Shown: positions 16,505 through 26,618 of the stretch, piece by piece | Position numbering within the stretch: position 1 is the stretch's first letter | Layout of the letters: every line of letters begins with the position of its first letter | DNA from: Geobacillus subterraneus | GTDB taxonomy: Bacteria; Bacillota; Bacilli; Bacillales; Anoxybacillaceae | NCBI RefSeq assembly: GCF_001618685.1 | Contig: NZ_CP014342.1 | Location: 806,001-870,000 of the forward strand | Direction: 5' to 3' | Length of the DNA: 64,000 nucleotides | Program-made: the position numbers and the translations under genes | Notes under the pieces: model-generated | What the model was told of the DNA's origin: nothing | Databases searched by the model: none | Seen by the model: only the letters and a program-made list of their open reading frames with translations

Positions 16505-16684
16505 ATGGCGGTCAATGATTATGTCAAATTTGTCACCCAGCAGTTTGTCGCTTACACGGATATGCCGAAAGAGGAGCGGACGCGGCGGCGAAGTGAGCGG
16601 AAACAAGAGCAGCCCCCGCTCTCTTACCGCCTGTTCGGGCTGATGCCGCTTTCGCTCCGCCTGTTGTTGCGGCGTCGCCCGTGA
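16505..16684 (+). CDS. yqzE: YqzE family protein
   Basis: 59-aa basic protein, too short for most gene callers. It begins MAVNDYVKFVTQQFVAYTDM, continues with the charged stretch PKEERTRRRSERKQ and ends in a hydrophobic/basic tail, matching YqzE, which follows comGG in bacilli. Function unknown. AAGGGGGG lies 5 bases before the ATG and a strong terminator follows, so it closes the comG transcript. Confidence 0.88.
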   Translation: MAVNDYVKFVTQQFVAYTDMPKEERTRRRSERKQEQPPLSYRLFGLMPLSLRLLLRRRP

Positions 16685-16686
16685 CG

Positions 16687-16724
16687 AACGCCCGCTGGCC
16701 TTGTCGGCCGGCGGGCGTTTTTGG
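16687..16724 (+). terminator. Terminator of the comG-yqzE operon
   Basis: AACGCCCGCTGGCC pairs with GGCCGGCGGGCGTT (one bulge) followed by T5. Confidence 0.9.
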
Positions 16725-16759
16725 CTTAAATGGAGCCGGTTTGCCCGCTTATGGAGCCG

Positions 16760-17554
16760 CTATGAGGAGCGCGGCATTAAATAGAACAGGCCGCCGTTAA
16801 CGACGGAAACGGTGATGCGCGGCTTGTATTGCTTTTCAAGCGCTTCTTTCTCGCGATAATAGCACTCCGGCTTTTCTTCGGCGTCTTTATAAAATTCATC
16901 AAGCAGCGCCAAATCATCGGCCCAGCGCTGGTGCGCTTCGGCAGCCCATGTGTGGTCGTCGGCGGCGATGCGGTCGCGAATATATTGTTCAAGGCGGCTG
17001 ATGCCGCTTCGCGGCTTAATGAGCGGGGAGATCGTGAAGCAGTAGTCCGGGATTTTCGGCGTCAGCCGCCGCTCGCGCAGCCGTTCATGAAACGATTCGA
17101 TCATTGTTCCGCTGATGAGATGAATACCAAGTGAAACGATCTCATCTTTTTTTCGGTCGCATTCATACGAAATCACCACGTTCATGCCAAGCCATGGGTG
17201 AAGGGCGGCGTTTCCGCTCAAGGGGGCGTCTGGCTCCTCATACAGACGGATAAAGCTCCCTCGTTTTTGCGCCGAGCGGAACAGCTGGTGCAGCCGCGGC
17301 GCTCCGAAATGAAGCCGCTCGCCTTTTAGCTTGTCCGTCTGCTCGCTCGGGCGGGTGATCAGCGTCAGCTGCATTGGCTGCGGAACGCCGCCCGTCCGTT
17401 CGATGTAATGCCAATAAAACGGCCGATTCATCAGCTCTTTATCCATTTCTGCCGTCAGCTGGATCGTCATATAGTCGTCGTTTGCTTCCAAAAAGGTGCA
17501 GCCGTTCGCTGCAAAGTAACGCTCGACAAAACGGCGGATTTCATGTTGCTGCAT
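16760..17554 (-). CDS. yqhG: YqhG family protein
   Basis: 264-aa cytoplasmic protein of the YqhG family, conserved in bacilli next to the YqhH helicase and of unknown function. It starts MQQHEIRRFVERYFAANGC and contains family-typical MNRPFYWHYIERTGG and a C-terminal NGGLFYLMP. It overlaps yqhH by 14 bases on the same strand, so the two are an operon and may act together. Confidence 0.88.
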   Translation of the reverse strand: MQQHEIRRFVERYFAANGCTFLEANDDYMTIQLTAEMDKELMNRPFYWHYIERTGGVPQPMQLTLITRPSEQTDKLKGERLHFGAPRLHQLFRSAQKRGSFIRLYEEPDAPLSGNAALHPWLGMNVVISYECDRKKDEIVSLGIHLISGTMIESFHERLRERRLTPKIPDYCFTISPLIKPRSGISRLEQYIRDRIAADDHTWAAEAHQRWADDLALLDEFYKDAEEKPECYYREKEALEKQYKPRITVSVVNGGLFYLMPRSS

Positions 17555-19205
17555 GCCGTTCGCCTCCTTCTTTTCCGAGCTGTTCGGCCAGCTCGATCAT
17601 CGCCATGATGTTTTCCATTTTAATTTTCATTTCCCCTTCGCTCCGCGAATGGACGAGGGCGTCTTCAAAGTAATGTTCAAGGTTGGCGAGGTTCATTTTC
17701 GCCAAGATGTCGTCCAATTCGCCGACGACCCGTTCAAATAAGCGGATTTTTTCGTACAGAAGCGTTAAAATATGTTCTTCAACCGTCTGCTTGACGGCGA
17801 AGTTGTAAATGTGGACGTCATCGGTCTGGCCGAGCCGGTGGACGCGGCCGATCCGCTGTTCGAGGCGCATCGGGTTCCACGGCAAGTCGTAGTTGATGAC
17901 GTGGCGGCAAAACTGCAAGTTGATCCCTTCGCCGCCCGCTTCGGTGGCGATAAACACTTGCGCATGATGTTTAAACAGCTCTTGCATCCAGTCTTTCTTG
18001 CCGCGCCGGAAGCCGCCGCGAAACGGGACGGACGAAATGCCGTGCTGCTTTAAAAACCATTGCAAATACAGCTGCGTCGCCCGGTATTCGGTGAAAATAA
18101 TCACTTTGTCATTGATCGAGCGGATGAGTTCGAGCGCTTTTTCCGCCTTTGAGTTCGTCGTGACGGCGTTGATTTTTTCAAGCACATGTTCAAGCGCTTC
18201 CGGAACCGCCCCTTCACATTTGTCAATCATATTTTTGACGGTCAAAAACAACGCTTCGCGGCTGCTGCATGCCTCACGAAGCAGCGTAATGAGGGAAAAC
18301 GAACCGGCGAACGATTCATGGCGGAGCGCCTTTACCGCCTCGTACAGTTCGCGTTCCTCAGCGGTAAACTCGATCAGCACCGGCTCGACGTGGCGTTTTG
18401 ACCATTCGATCGGCGTGTCAGCGCGGCGGTTGCGAATCATCACCTTGTTGACGAGCGCTTTTAAATGGTCGTTTGTTTGTACGGCCCGCGTTTTGCCGTA
18501 CGTTTTCGCAAACTGTTCGGCGTTGCCTAAATGGCCGGGCTTCAGAAGCGAGATGAGATTGAAAATTTCTTCGATCCGGTTTTGGATCGGCGTCGCCGTC
18601 AGCAGCAAACAAAACTTCTTTTTTAAATGTTGCACAAACTCGTAGTTTTTCGTTTTGTTGTTTTTCAGCTTGTGCGCCTCATCGATGATGATCATATCAT
18701 ACGGCTGCTCGTAAATGATGTCGCGGTGCGGCGGTTTTTTCGCCGTATCGATCGATGAGACGACAATGTCGCATTGCTCCCAGACATAGCTCTTTTTTTG
18801 CTGAACGGCCGGGATGAAAAACTTTTCGTTCAGCTCTTTCACCCATTGCGAAACAAGGGAGGCGGGAACGAGAATAAGCGCTTTTTTGACGAGGCCGCGA
18901 ATCATATATTCTTTAAGGACGAGCCCTGCTTCAATCGTTTTGCCAAGCCCGACTTCATCGGCCAAAATCGCCTTGCCGTTCATCTCCTCGACGACGCGGC
19001 GCGCCACTTCAAGCTGATGCGGCAGAATGGTTACATGCGGCAAATGTTTCGGCGCCTGCAAGCCGTGAAATTCCGGCACGCTTACATGCCGGGCGGCCTC
19101 TAACGCCAGTTCGTACATTTCCCAGCTTGCCCACGGGCCGTCTTTTTCGACGCGCTCAAGAAATTCCTCCTTCCACGTTTCATCCATTTTCATCTCGATG
19201 TCCAT
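17541..19205 (-). CDS. yqhH: SNF2-family DEAD/DEAH helicase YqhH
   Basis: Swi2/Snf2-type ATP-dependent DNA/RNA translocase (554 aa). Motif I is ADEVGLGKTIEAG, motif II IDEAHKLKN, motif III LLTATPIQN; the C-terminal RecA lobe has ATEAGGEGINLQ and the arginine-finger motif RIGRVHRLGQ. Of the candidate starts, ATG 19205 lies 6 bases from AAGGGAAGGGG, while ATG 19211 touches that site. The target is unknown; coupling with yqhG suggests a joint role. It is divergent from the glycine-riboswitch operon. Confidence 0.9.
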   Translation of the reverse strand: MDIEMKMDETWKEEFLERVEKDGPWASWEMYELALEAARHVSVPEFHGLQAPKHLPHVTILPHQLEVARRVVEEMNGKAILADEVGLGKTIEAGLVLKEYMIRGLVKKALILVPASLVSQWVKELNEKFFIPAVQQKKSYVWEQCDIVVSSIDTAKKPPHRDIIYEQPYDMIIIDEAHKLKNNKTKNYEFVQHLKKKFCLLLTATPIQNRIEEIFNLISLLKPGHLGNAEQFAKTYGKTRAVQTNDHLKALVNKVMIRNRRADTPIEWSKRHVEPVLIEFTAEERELYEAVKALRHESFAGSFSLITLLREACSSREALFLTVKNMIDKCEGAVPEALEHVLEKINAVTTNSKAEKALELIRSINDKVIIFTEYRATQLYLQWFLKQHGISSVPFRGGFRRGKKDWMQELFKHHAQVFIATEAGGEGINLQFCRHVINYDLPWNPMRLEQRIGRVHRLGQTDDVHIYNFAVKQTVEEHILTLLYEKIRLFERVVGELDDILAKMNLANLEHYFEDALVHSRSEGEMKIKMENIMAMIELAEQLGKEGGERHAAT

Positions 19206-19211
19206 GGCCAT

Positions 19212-19432
19212 CCCCTTCCCTTGTTGCGAATATTTATATTGATCGCAGATGATACGTTAAGCAGAAAAAGAACATTTTTGTAGTTAATTTCTATAAAAGT
19301 TCGTTCATTTCCTATTGCCCTTTTTGCGTAGTTAATGGTAGTATAAATTTAGAACATTCGCATGAATGGTGGATAAGGGCGTTTTTTAGTATGCCCGCTT
19401 TGGAAAAATTTATTGACCGGCGGATGACGGCA
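19212..19432. promoter_or_regulatory. AT-rich divergent promoter region yqhH / gcvT
   Basis: No gene. On the minus strand TTAACG, 16 bases and TATAAA could serve yqhH. On the plus strand a TTGCCC with TAGTAT or TATAAA lies near 19310-19345, about 90 bases before the aptamer. Both assignments are weak. Confidence 0.35.
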
Positions 19433-19634
19433 AGGGGAGAGACTACGGAATGTAGCGCCGAAGGAGCAAGCGGAAACGCGAATCTCTCAGGCAAAAAGAC
19501 TCTTGCTTGACGCAGCTCTGGAGAGCGTCTGCCCATAGGCGGACCACCCAAGAGGAAACCGATCGGCCCGCGCGAACCGCTCACGGCTGCGCCGGCCTAA
19601 GGCCGACGGGAAACTTTCAGGTGCCAGGACAGAG
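19433..19634 (+). ncRNA. Tandem glycine riboswitch (gcvT leader)
   Basis: Two consecutive glycine aptamers. The first (about 19433-19508) has GGGGAGAGAC, GCGCCGAAGGAGCAAGC and AATCTCTCAGGCAAAAAGAC. The second (about 19516-19634) has CTGGAGAGCG, GGACCACC and AAACTTTCAGGTGCC then AGGACAGAG. The layout matches the B. subtilis gcvT leader. The P3b arm of the second aptamer is enlarged by roughly 30 bases with GC-rich palindromes. Glycine binding should favour read-through into the cleavage-system genes (family knowledge). Confidence 0.95.
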
Positions 19635-19673
19635 CCCCACCTTTTATATAAAGGGTGGAGTCTGTCCTTTTTT
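19626..19673 (+). terminator. Riboswitch expression platform terminator
   Basis: GGACAGA...CCCACCTTT pairs with AAAGGGTGG...TCTGTCC followed by T6. The 5' arm is shared with the 3' end of aptamer 2, so glycine binding competes with terminator formation. Confidence 0.92.
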
Positions 19674-19701
19674 GCGTCACAGATCAAAAGGAGGGAATCG
19701 G

Positions 19702-20799
19702 ATGCTGAAGCGCACGCCGCTCTTTCCGGTATACGCCCGTCACGGCGCCAAGATGGTTGAATTTGGCGGCTGGGAAATGCCGGTGCAATTTTCGAGCATC
19801 AAAGAAGAGCACGAAGCTGTAAGGACGCGTGCCGGACTGTTTGATGTCTCCCATATGGGGGAAATCACCGTCCGCGGCCGCGGCAGTCTTGCGTTTTTGC
19901 AAAAGCTGATGACGAACGATGTTGCCAAGCTGCGGCCGGGACGGGCGCAATATACACTCATGTGCGATGAAAACGGCGGCACGGTTGATGACTTGTTGAT
20001 TTACCAAAAAGGGGAAGACGACTATTTGCTTGTCGTCAACGCCGCAAATACAGAAAAAGATTTTGCGTGGCTAAGCGAGCACGCAGATGACGGCGTCAGG
20101 CTCGAGGATGTGTCGGCTGAAACGGCTCAACTTGCTTTGCAAGGACCGGCGGCCGAACGCGTGCTACAAAAATTGACCAATGTTGATTTGTCGGCGCTGC
20201 GTCCGTTTTCGTTCCAAGACGATGTGGAAGCGGCCGGCGTAAAGGCGCTCGTCTCGCGCACCGGCTATACCGGTGAGGACGGGTTTGAACTGTACTGCCA
20301 GGCGGAAGACGCCATCACCCTATGGGAGGCCATCTTGACAGCCGGGGCTGAGAACGGCGTTCTCCCGTGCGGGTTAGGGGCGCGCGACACGCTTCGGTTT
20401 GAAGCATGTTTGCCGCTTTACGGCCAAGAGCTGTCGGCAACGATCTCGCCGCTTGAAGCCGGGCTCGGCTTTGCCGTTAAAACGGAAAAAGAAACGCCGT
20501 TTATCGGCCAAGCCGTGCTGAAACGGCAAAAAGAAGCCGGCCCGCCGCGTCGGCTTGTCGGGATCGAGATGATCGATAAAGGCATTCCGCGCCACGGCTA
20601 CCGCGTGTTTGCCGCCGGTGAAGAAGCCGGATTCGTCACGACCGGCACGCAGTCGCCGACGTTGAAAAAAAACATCGGGTTAGCTCTTGTCAAAGCGGAA
20701 GTGGCCGCGATCGGCCAAGAAGTAGAAGTGGATATCCGCGGCAAACGATTGAAAGCCACTATTGTACCGACCCCGTTTTACAAGCGGGCCAAGTCATAA
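19702..20799 (+). CDS. gcvT: Glycine cleavage system T protein (aminomethyltransferase)
   Basis: 365-aa tetrahydrofolate-dependent aminomethyltransferase; takes the aminomethyl group from lipoylated GcvH and releases ammonia and 5,10-methylene-THF. Typical motifs are [15 protein letters not shown] near the N-terminus, DDLLIYQ and [14 protein letters not shown]. The ATG after GGAGGGAATCGG is chosen; the frame runs back through the riboswitch without meaning. First gene of gcvT-gcvPA-gcvPB, controlled by the glycine riboswitch. Confidence 0.97.
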   Translation: MLKRTPLFPVYARHGAKMVEFGGWEMPVQFSSIKEEHEAVRTRAGLFDVSHMGEITVRGRGSLAFLQKLMTNDVAKLRPGRAQYTLMCDENGGTVDDLLIYQKGEDDYLLVVNAANTEKDFAWLSEHADDGVRLEDVSAETAQLALQGPAAERVLQKLTNVDLSALRPFSFQDDVEAAGVKALVSRTGYTGEDGFELYCQAEDAITLWEAILTAGAENGVLPCGLGARDTLRFEACLPLYGQELSATISPLEAGLGFAVKTEKETPFIGQAVLKRQKEAGPPRRLVGIEMIDKGIPRHGYRVFAAGEEAGFVTTGTQSPTLKKNIGLALVKAEVAAIGQEVEVDIRGKRLKATIVPTPFYKRAKS

Positions 20800-20818
20800 G
20801 TAAGGGGGAAGGAAAACT

Positions 20819-22165
20819 GTGCTCCACCGTTATTTGCCGATGACGGAAGAAGACAAGCAAGAAATGTTGAAGACGATCGGTGTTGCCTCGATCGATGAGC
20901 TGTTCGCCGACATTCCGGAACAAGTCCGCTTCCGCGGCGAGCTGAATGTGAAACCGGCGAAATCGGAGCCGGAGCTGTGGAAAGAGTTAAGTGCGCTGGC
21001 GGACAAAAATGCCAATGCGAAACAACACGTTTCCTTTTTAGGCGCCGGAGTATACGACCATTATATTCCAGCCGTCGTCGACCACGTCTTGATGCGTTCC
21101 GAATTTTACACGGCGTATACGCCGTACCAGCCGGAAATTTCGCAAGGCGAGCTGCAGGCGATTTTCGAGTTCCAAACGATGGTGTGTGAGCTGACCGGCA
21201 TGGACGTCGCCAACTCATCGATGTATGACGGCGGCACGTCGCTCGCAGAAGCAGTGTTGCTGAGCGCCGCCCATACGAAACGGAACAAAGTGCTCCTCTC
21301 TAGCGCCGTCCATCCGCAATATCGCGAAGTCGTGCGCACGTATGCAAAAGGACAGCAGCTTGAGGTGAAAGAAATTCCGTATAACGGCGGTGTTACTGAT
21401 CTTGAGGCGCTCGCAGCCGAAATGGGAGACGATGTGGCGTGCGTCGTAATCCAATATCCGAACTTTTTCGGCCAAATCGAGCCGTTAAAAGCGATCGAGC
21501 CGCTCGTTCATGAAAAGAAAAGTTTATTCGTTGTCGCCAGCAACCCGCTCGCCCTCGGTGTGTTGACTCCGCCTGGGGCGTTTGGCGCCGACATCGTCGT
21601 CGGCGATATGCAGCCGTTTGGCATTCCGATGCAGTTTGGCGGCCCACATTGCGGCTATTTCGCCGTCAAAGCGCCGCTCATGCGAAAAATTCCGGGCCGT
21701 CTTGTCGGACAGACGACCGACGAGGACGGGCGCCGCGGATTTGTCTTGACGCTGCAGGCGCGCGAACAGCACATCCGCCGCGATAAAGCGACATCGAACA
21801 TTTGCTCAAACCAAGCGTTAAACGCCTTGGCTGCTTCAGTGGCGCTCTCGGCGCTCGGCAAGCGGGGCGTGAAAGAGATGGCGGCGATGAACATGCAAAA
21901 GGCGCATTATGCGAAAAGCGAGCTCGAAAAACGCGGCTTGCTGTCGCCGTTTGCCGGTCCATTTTTCAACGAATTTGTCATCCGGCTCGGCCAGCCGGTC
22001 GATGATGTCAATGCCCGCTTGCTGAAAAAAGGGATCATCGGCGGCTACGACCTTGGCTTTGATTATCCGGAGCTCGTCAACCATATGCTTATTGCTGTCA
22101 CGGAACTGCGGACGAAGGAAGAAATCGATCGGTTCGTAAACGAATTGGGGGATTGCCATGCATAA
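20819..22165 (+). CDS. gcvPA: Glycine dehydrogenase (decarboxylating) subunit 1
   Basis: 448-aa alpha chain of the split P protein. With GcvPB it decarboxylates glycine and passes the aminomethyl group to lipoyl-GcvH. Conserved segments are [33 protein letters not shown] and SMYDGGT. The start is a GTG with AAGGGGGAAGG. It overlaps gcvPB by 8 bases. No gcvH is present in this cluster, as in B. subtilis. Confidence 0.97.
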   Translation: MLHRYLPMTEEDKQEMLKTIGVASIDELFADIPEQVRFRGELNVKPAKSEPELWKELSALADKNANAKQHVSFLGAGVYDHYIPAVVDHVLMRSEFYTAYTPYQPEISQGELQAIFEFQTMVCELTGMDVANSSMYDGGTSLAEAVLLSAAHTKRNKVLLSSAVHPQYREVVRTYAKGQQLEVKEIPYNGGVTDLEALAAEMGDDVACVVIQYPNFFGQIEPLKAIEPLVHEKKSLFVVASNPLALGVLTPPGAFGADIVVGDMQPFGIPMQFGGPHCGYFAVKAPLMRKIPGRLVGQTTDEDGRRGFVLTLQAREQHIRRDKATSNICSNQALNALAASVALSALGKRGVKEMAAMNMQKAHYAKSELEKRGLLSPFAGPFFNEFVIRLGQPVDDVNARLLKKGIIGGYDLGFDYPELVNHMLIAVTELRTKEEIDRFVNELGDCHA

Positions 22166-23621
22166 CGATCAACCGCTTATTTTCGAACGGAGCAAGCCAG
22201 GACGAATTGCCTACAGCCTGCCGGCGCTTGATGTTCCGGCTGTTGATGTGAGCGAGCTTGTGCCGGCGGATTATTTCCGCACCGAGGAGCCGGAGCTGCC
22301 AGAAGTGTCGGAACTCGACTTAATGCGCCATTATACGGCGCTCTCGAAGAGAAACCACGGCGTCGATTCCGGGTTTTACCCGCTCGGGTCGTGCACGATG
22401 AAATACAATCCGAAAATCAATGAAAATGTCGCCCGTCTCGCCGGATTTGCCCACATCCATCCGCTGCAGCCGGAGGAAACGGTGCAAGGAGCGCTTGAGC
22501 TCATGTACGACTTGCAAGAGCACTTAAAAGAAATTACCGGGATGGATGCGGTTACGTTGCAACCGGCCGCCGGCGCTCACGGCGAGTGGACCGGGCTGAT
22601 GATGATCCGCGCCTATCACGAAGCGAACGGCGACTTCGGACGGACGAAAGTGATCGTTCCCGACTCGGCGCACGGCACGAATCCAGCGTCGGCAACCGTT
22701 GCCGGTTTTGAAACAGTGACGGTCCGCTCGACCGCTGACGGACTTGTTGATTTAGAGGATTTAAAACGCGTCGTCGGCCCGGATACAGCGGCGCTCATGC
22801 TCACAAACCCGAACACGCTCGGGCTGTTTGAAGAGCAAATCGTCGAGATGGCACAAATCATCCATGAGGCGGGCGGCAAGCTGTACTATGACGGCGCGAA
22901 CTTAAACGCCATTCTCGGCAAGGCGCGCCCGGGCGACATGGGCTTTGACGTCGTCCATTTGAACTTGCATAAAACGTTCACCGGCCCGCACGGCGGCGGA
23001 GGTCCAGGTTCCGGGCCGGTCGGGGTGAAAGCCGATCTCATCCCATTTTTGCCGAAGCCGGTCATTGCCAAAGGGGAAAACGGCTATTATCTCGATGATA
23101 ACCGCCCGCAGTCGATCGGCCGCGTCAAGCCGTTTTACGGCAACTTCGGCATTAACGTCCGGGCGTACACGTACATCCGCTCGATGGGGCCGGACGGCTT
23201 AAAAGCGGTGAGCGAGTATGCCGTCTTAAACGCCAACTATATGATGCGCCGGCTTGCCGACTATTACGATTTGCCGTATGACCGCCATTGCAAGCACGAG
23301 TTTGTCCTCTCCGGCAGACGACAAAAGAAGCTCGGAGTCAGAACGCTCGATATCGCCAAGCGGCTGCTTGATTTCGGCTTCCATCCGCCGACGATTTACT
23401 TCCCGCTCATCATCGAAGAGTGCATGATGATCGAGCCGACCGAGACGGAATCGAAAGAAACGCTCGATGCGTTCATCGATGCGATGATTCAAATTGCCAA
23501 GGAAGCGGAAGAAAACCCGGAGATCGTCCAAGAAGCGCCGCATACGACCGTTGTCAAGCGGCTCGATGAAACGACCGCGGCGCGCAAGCCGATTTTGCGC
23601 TATCAAAAACCGAGAAACTGA
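22158..23621 (+). CDS. gcvPB: Glycine dehydrogenase (decarboxylating) subunit 2
   Basis: 487-aa pyridoxal-phosphate-binding chain of the split P protein. The PLP lysine lies in [18 protein letters not shown]. Other family signatures are [14 protein letters not shown] and [16 protein letters not shown] start inside the end of gcvPA; followed by a terminator. It completes the riboswitch-controlled operon, linking glycine catabolism with the one-carbon pool and, through lipoylation, with lipM downstream. Confidence 0.97.
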   Translation: MHNDQPLIFERSKPGRIAYSLPALDVPAVDVSELVPADYFRTEEPELPEVSELDLMRHYTALSKRNHGVDSGFYPLGSCTMKYNPKINENVARLAGFAHIHPLQPEETVQGALELMYDLQEHLKEITGMDAVTLQPAAGAHGEWTGLMMIRAYHEANGDFGRTKVIVPDSAHGTNPASATVAGFETVTVRSTADGLVDLEDLKRVVGPDTAALMLTNPNTLGLFEEQIVEMAQIIHEAGGKLYYDGANLNAILGKARPGDMGFDVVHLNLHKTFTGPHGGGGPGSGPVGVKADLIPFLPKPVIAKGENGYYLDDNRPQSIGRVKPFYGNFGINVRAYTYIRSMGPDGLKAVSEYAVLNANYMMRRLADYYDLPYDRHCKHEFVLSGRRQKKLGVRTLDIAKRLLDFGFHPPTIYFPLIIEECMMIEPTETESKETLDAFIDAMIQIAKEAEENPEIVQEAPHTTVVKRLDETTAARKPILRYQKPRN

Positions 23622-23635
23622 TCACTGATACCGAC

Positions 23636-23672
23636 AAACGGCTCGTCCAACAATGGGCGGGCCGTTTCGTTT
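23636..23672 (+). terminator. Terminator of the gcv operon
   Basis: AAACGGC-TCGTCC pairs with GGGCGG-GCCGTTT around a 6-base loop, with T-rich sequence after. Confidence 0.75.
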
Positions 23673-23769
23673 AGGCCGGCTGCGCCGCTATTGCAGCGTT
23701 GACAGAAAAGTTTAGTTAGTTTATCATATAAACTAATGGCAATGATCCATCAATAAGGGGGAGTGAGAC

Positions 23770-24753
23770 ATGCAATACCGGCAGTTAGGAAATACCGACC
23801 TTCGAGTGAGCGAACTCAGCTTCGGTACGTGGGCGATCGGCGGCTCGTGGGGGAAAGTCGACGATCAAGAATCGTTGCGCGCCCTCGCCTACGCCATCGA
23901 GCAGGGGGTTAACTTTTTTGATACGGCTGATGTGTACGGCAACGGCCATAGCGAAGAGCTGTTGGCGAAGGCGACAAAAGGGAAGGAAGACCGCATCTAC
24001 ATAGCGACGAAGTTTTGCCGCGCCGGCGATATCCATGACCCGGACAACTATTCCGAAGCGTCCGTGCGCGCATATTGTGAGGCAAGCTTGAAACGGCTCG
24101 GCCGCGAGGCGATCGATTTGTATCAAATTCATTGCCCGCCGTTTGCCATTTTAAAGCAAGGCGCCGTGTTTGAAGTGTTAGAGAAGTTAAAGCAGGAAGG
24201 AAAAATCCGCTATTACGGCGTCAGCGTCGAAACGATGGAAGAAGGGCTGTACGTCATCGAGCATTCGCAGGCAAGCGCGCTGCAAGTCATCTTCAACATT
24301 TTGCGGCAAAAGCCGCTCGAGCGCCTGCTTCCGGAGGCGAAACGGCGCGGCGTCGGCATTTTGGTCCGCCTCCCGCTCGCCAGCGGGCTGCTGACCGGCA
24401 AGTTCACGAAGCAAACGACGTTTGCTGAGGATGACCACCGCCGTTTCAACCGCAACGGTGAACAGTTTAATGTTGGGGAAACGTTCGGCGGTTTGGAGTT
24501 TGAAAAAGGGGTGGAGCTCGCCGACAAGCTGCGTTGGATTGCCGATGGGCGCGGCAGCATGGCGAAAGCGGCGCTCCGATGGGTCATTGATCATGAAGAA
24601 GTGACGTGCGCCATTCCGGGCTTTAAAACGGTGAAACAAGTCGAAGAAAACTTGGCGGCGCTGGCGGTGCCATCGTTCAGCGAAGAAGAAATGGCGCGGC
24701 TTCGCCAGTTTTATGAAACCGAAGTGCATCCGCACATTCGCGGGGCATACTAA
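23770..24753 (+). CDS. Aldo/keto reductase
   Basis: 327-aa NADP(H)-dependent oxidoreductase of the aldo/keto reductase superfamily (YccK/IolS-like). The catalytic tetrad is Asp51, Tyr56 (FFDTADVYG), Lys81 (ATKF) and His121 (YQIHCPP). A C-terminal cofactor motif AIPGFKTVKQVEEN is present. It starts at ATG after AAGGGGGAGTG. The next gene, a ROK regulator, follows after 30 bases on the same strand, suggesting a sugar-related pair; the substrate cannot be told. Confidence 0.9.
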   Translation: MQYRQLGNTDLRVSELSFGTWAIGGSWGKVDDQESLRALAYAIEQGVNFFDTADVYGNGHSEELLAKATKGKEDRIYIATKFCRAGDIHDPDNYSEASVRAYCEASLKRLGREAIDLYQIHCPPFAILKQGAVFEVLEKLKQEGKIRYYGVSVETMEEGLYVIEHSQASALQVIFNILRQKPLERLLPEAKRRGVGILVRLPLASGLLTGKFTKQTTFAEDDHRRFNRNGEQFNVGETFGGLEFEKGVELADKLRWIADGRGSMAKAALRWVIDHEEVTCAIPGFKTVKQVEENLAALAVPSFSEEEMARLRQFYETEVHPHIRGAY

Positions 24754-24783
24754 ACAAATAAGATAAAAAGGATGACTAGTCAC

Positions 24784-25974
24784 GTGCGGACAGGAAACAT
24801 TACTCTTGTCAAAAAAATGAATAAACAGCTTGTGTTGAAACTCATTCGCGACCAGCACCCGATTTCGCGCGCCGACATTGCGAAAACGACTGGCTTGAAC
24901 AAAGCGACCGTTTCCGCCCTCGTCGACGAGCTGATCGCTGAACACTTCGTTCATGAAAGCGGCATCGGTGTTTCGACCGGCGGACGCCGGCCGCTCATGC
25001 TCCGCTTTAACGCCGATGCCGGCTCGCTCGTCGGCGTTGAGCTTGGCGTCAACTATTTATACGCCGTCTTGACGAACTTAAACGCCGAAATCATTTGGGA
25101 GCAGCGGCGTTCGTTCCGCCCGGAGGAGGGACAGGAGGCAATTGTCAGTGAAATGATCGAGTTGATTGAGGCGGCCATCCGCCGGGCGCCGGCGACGCCG
25201 TACGGCGTGATGGGAATCGGGATCGGCGTCCCCGGCGTCGTGCACACAGAAAGCGGGACAGTCATTTTCGCCCCGAACTTGCGCTGGGATGATGTCGCCC
25301 TCGCTTCGGCTTTGCAAAAACGGTGGCCGCAATATCCGGTCATCGTCGAAAACGAGGCGAAGCTGGCGGCACTTGGGGAAAAATGGTTCGGCGCCGGCAA
25401 GGAATTTGCCCATTTTGTTTATATTAGCGCCGGCATCGGCATCGGCGCCGGCGTCGTCTTGCATCATCAGCTGTATCGCGGGGTGAACGGGCTGGCGGGG
25501 GAAATCGGCCATCATACGATCGACTTAAACGGCGCTCGCTGCAACTGCGGCAACATCGGCTGCTGGGAAATGTACGCGTCGGAAAAATATATCAAGCGCC
25601 GTTTGGCGGAAGAGGGGCGTACAGAATGGCTTGACGACCGCTTTTCCATCGCGGCGATGGCGCTGGCGGCCGAAAACGATGCCCAGCTGGCGCGCATTTT
25701 GGAAGAAACGGGCCGCTATCTCGGCATCGGGCTGCTGCAGGTGATTTATGCGTACAACCCGGAGGCGGTCATTATCGGCGGCCCGCTTGCTCAGGCCGGT
25801 GATTTCGTGCTTGATGCAGCGCGCAAAGAGGTGAGGGAGCGCATTCTCGTCAAAAAAGAAAGCGAGCCGTATATGATTGCCTCGGAGCTGAAAGAAAAAA
25901 GCTGCGCCATCGGCGCGGCTGCGTCGGTGTTAGAAGCGGTCGTTCTGCCGCCGGAATTTGAGCCGGCGCTCTAG
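24784..25974 (+). CDS. ROK-family transcriptional regulator (XylR-like)
   Basis: About 396-aa repressor-type protein. The N-terminal winged helix (about residues 5-70: KQLVLKLIRDQHPISRADIA, GLNKATVSALVDEL, STGGRRP) is fused to a sugar-kinase-like ROK domain with an ROK zinc motif CNCGNIGCWE. It probably responds to a sugar, as XylR or NagC do. The GTG at 24784 lies 9 bases from AAGGATG; the ATG at 24772 directly abuts that site. It is downstream of the aldo/keto reductase. The regulated operon is not visible here, so I do not name it xylR. Confidence 0.85.
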   Translation: MRTGNITLVKKMNKQLVLKLIRDQHPISRADIAKTTGLNKATVSALVDELIAEHFVHESGIGVSTGGRRPLMLRFNADAGSLVGVELGVNYLYAVLTNLNAEIIWEQRRSFRPEEGQEAIVSEMIELIEAAIRRAPATPYGVMGIGIGVPGVVHTESGTVIFAPNLRWDDVALASALQKRWPQYPVIVENEAKLAALGEKWFGAGKEFAHFVYISAGIGIGAGVVLHHQLYRGVNGLAGEIGHHTIDLNGARCNCGNIGCWEMYASEKYIKRRLAEEGRTEWLDDRFSIAAMALAAENDAQLARILEETGRYLGIGLLQVIYAYNPEAVIIGGPLAQAGDFVLDAARKEVRERILVKKESEPYMIASELKEKSCAIGAAASVLEAVVLPPEFEPAL

Positions 25975-25990
25975 CCGATGCCAATGAAAA

Positions 25991-26027
25991 GAGGCGCCTG
26001 CTGTTTCTAGCAGAGCGCCCTTTTTTA
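25991..26027. terminator. Bidirectional terminator, ROK regulator / yqhL
   Basis: AGGCGCCTGCTG pairs with CAGCAGAGCGCC-like sequence (CAGAGCGCCC) with T6 on the plus strand and T4 on the minus; it lies between convergent genes. Confidence 0.75.
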
Positions 26028-26031
26028 ATAT

Positions 26032-26406
26032 CTAGGCATTTTTCTTTATTTTTCCTGTCCATTTTTTGAATCCGCCTTTTAAATGATACAAGTTGCGGTA
26101 TCCTTTCCGGTAGAGCATTTGCGCGGCCCGCCCGCTGCGCAGCCCATTTTGGCAATATAAATAAATCGGCTGATCTTTGCGCAGTTCTTTCATGCGCATG
26201 CGCAGCTGGGTAAGCGGAATGTTGCGCGCCCCTAAAATATGTCCAGCCGCAAACTCGTCCGGTTCGCGGACATCGACTAATTGCGCTTTTCGGTAGCCGG
26301 CGCGGAACTCTTCTTCCGTCAATGCTTTGACAATTCGGCGTTGCCATAAATAGGTGATGACGGAATACACGATGATTGCGCCAAGAATGATGAGCAATGC
26401 TTCCAC
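26032..26406 (-). CDS. yqhL: Rhodanese-like domain protein YqhL
   Basis: 124-aa protein with an N-terminal membrane helix (about residues 3-21) and a single rhodanese domain. The active-site loop is YCQNGLRSGRAA with the catalytic cysteine; VDVREPDEFAAGHI is the CH2A-type motif. Probably a membrane-tethered sulfurtransferase or sulfur-relay protein. GTG start with AAGGAGG. Divergent from lipM, as yqhL/yqhM in B. subtilis. Confidence 0.9.
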   Translation of the reverse strand: MEALLIILGAIIVYSVITYLWQRRIVKALTEEEFRAGYRKAQLVDVREPDEFAAGHILGARNIPLTQLRMRMKELRKDQPIYLYCQNGLRSGRAAQMLYRKGYRNLYHLKGGFKKWTGKIKKNA

Positions 26407-26618
26407 CCGTTAGGCCTCCTTTCCCTTCGTCCACTATTCCTATTATATAAAGTTGCCGCTTAGAAGCAAAGTATTTTCCTAATGGCATTTTTCTTCCCTT
26501 GGCAGGCGTTGTTTGCTAAACTAGTAAAGGCGGCAGAGAAGGCGGTTTAGCGTGACTTATGGACAAGCCGCCGCAACGCCCGATATGGCATGTTTGAAAT
26601 CGTAGAGAAGGTGAAACG

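Noticed and set aside
24187-24954. 255-aa frame on the minus strand
   Set aside because: Antisense to the aldo/keto reductase; shadow composition.
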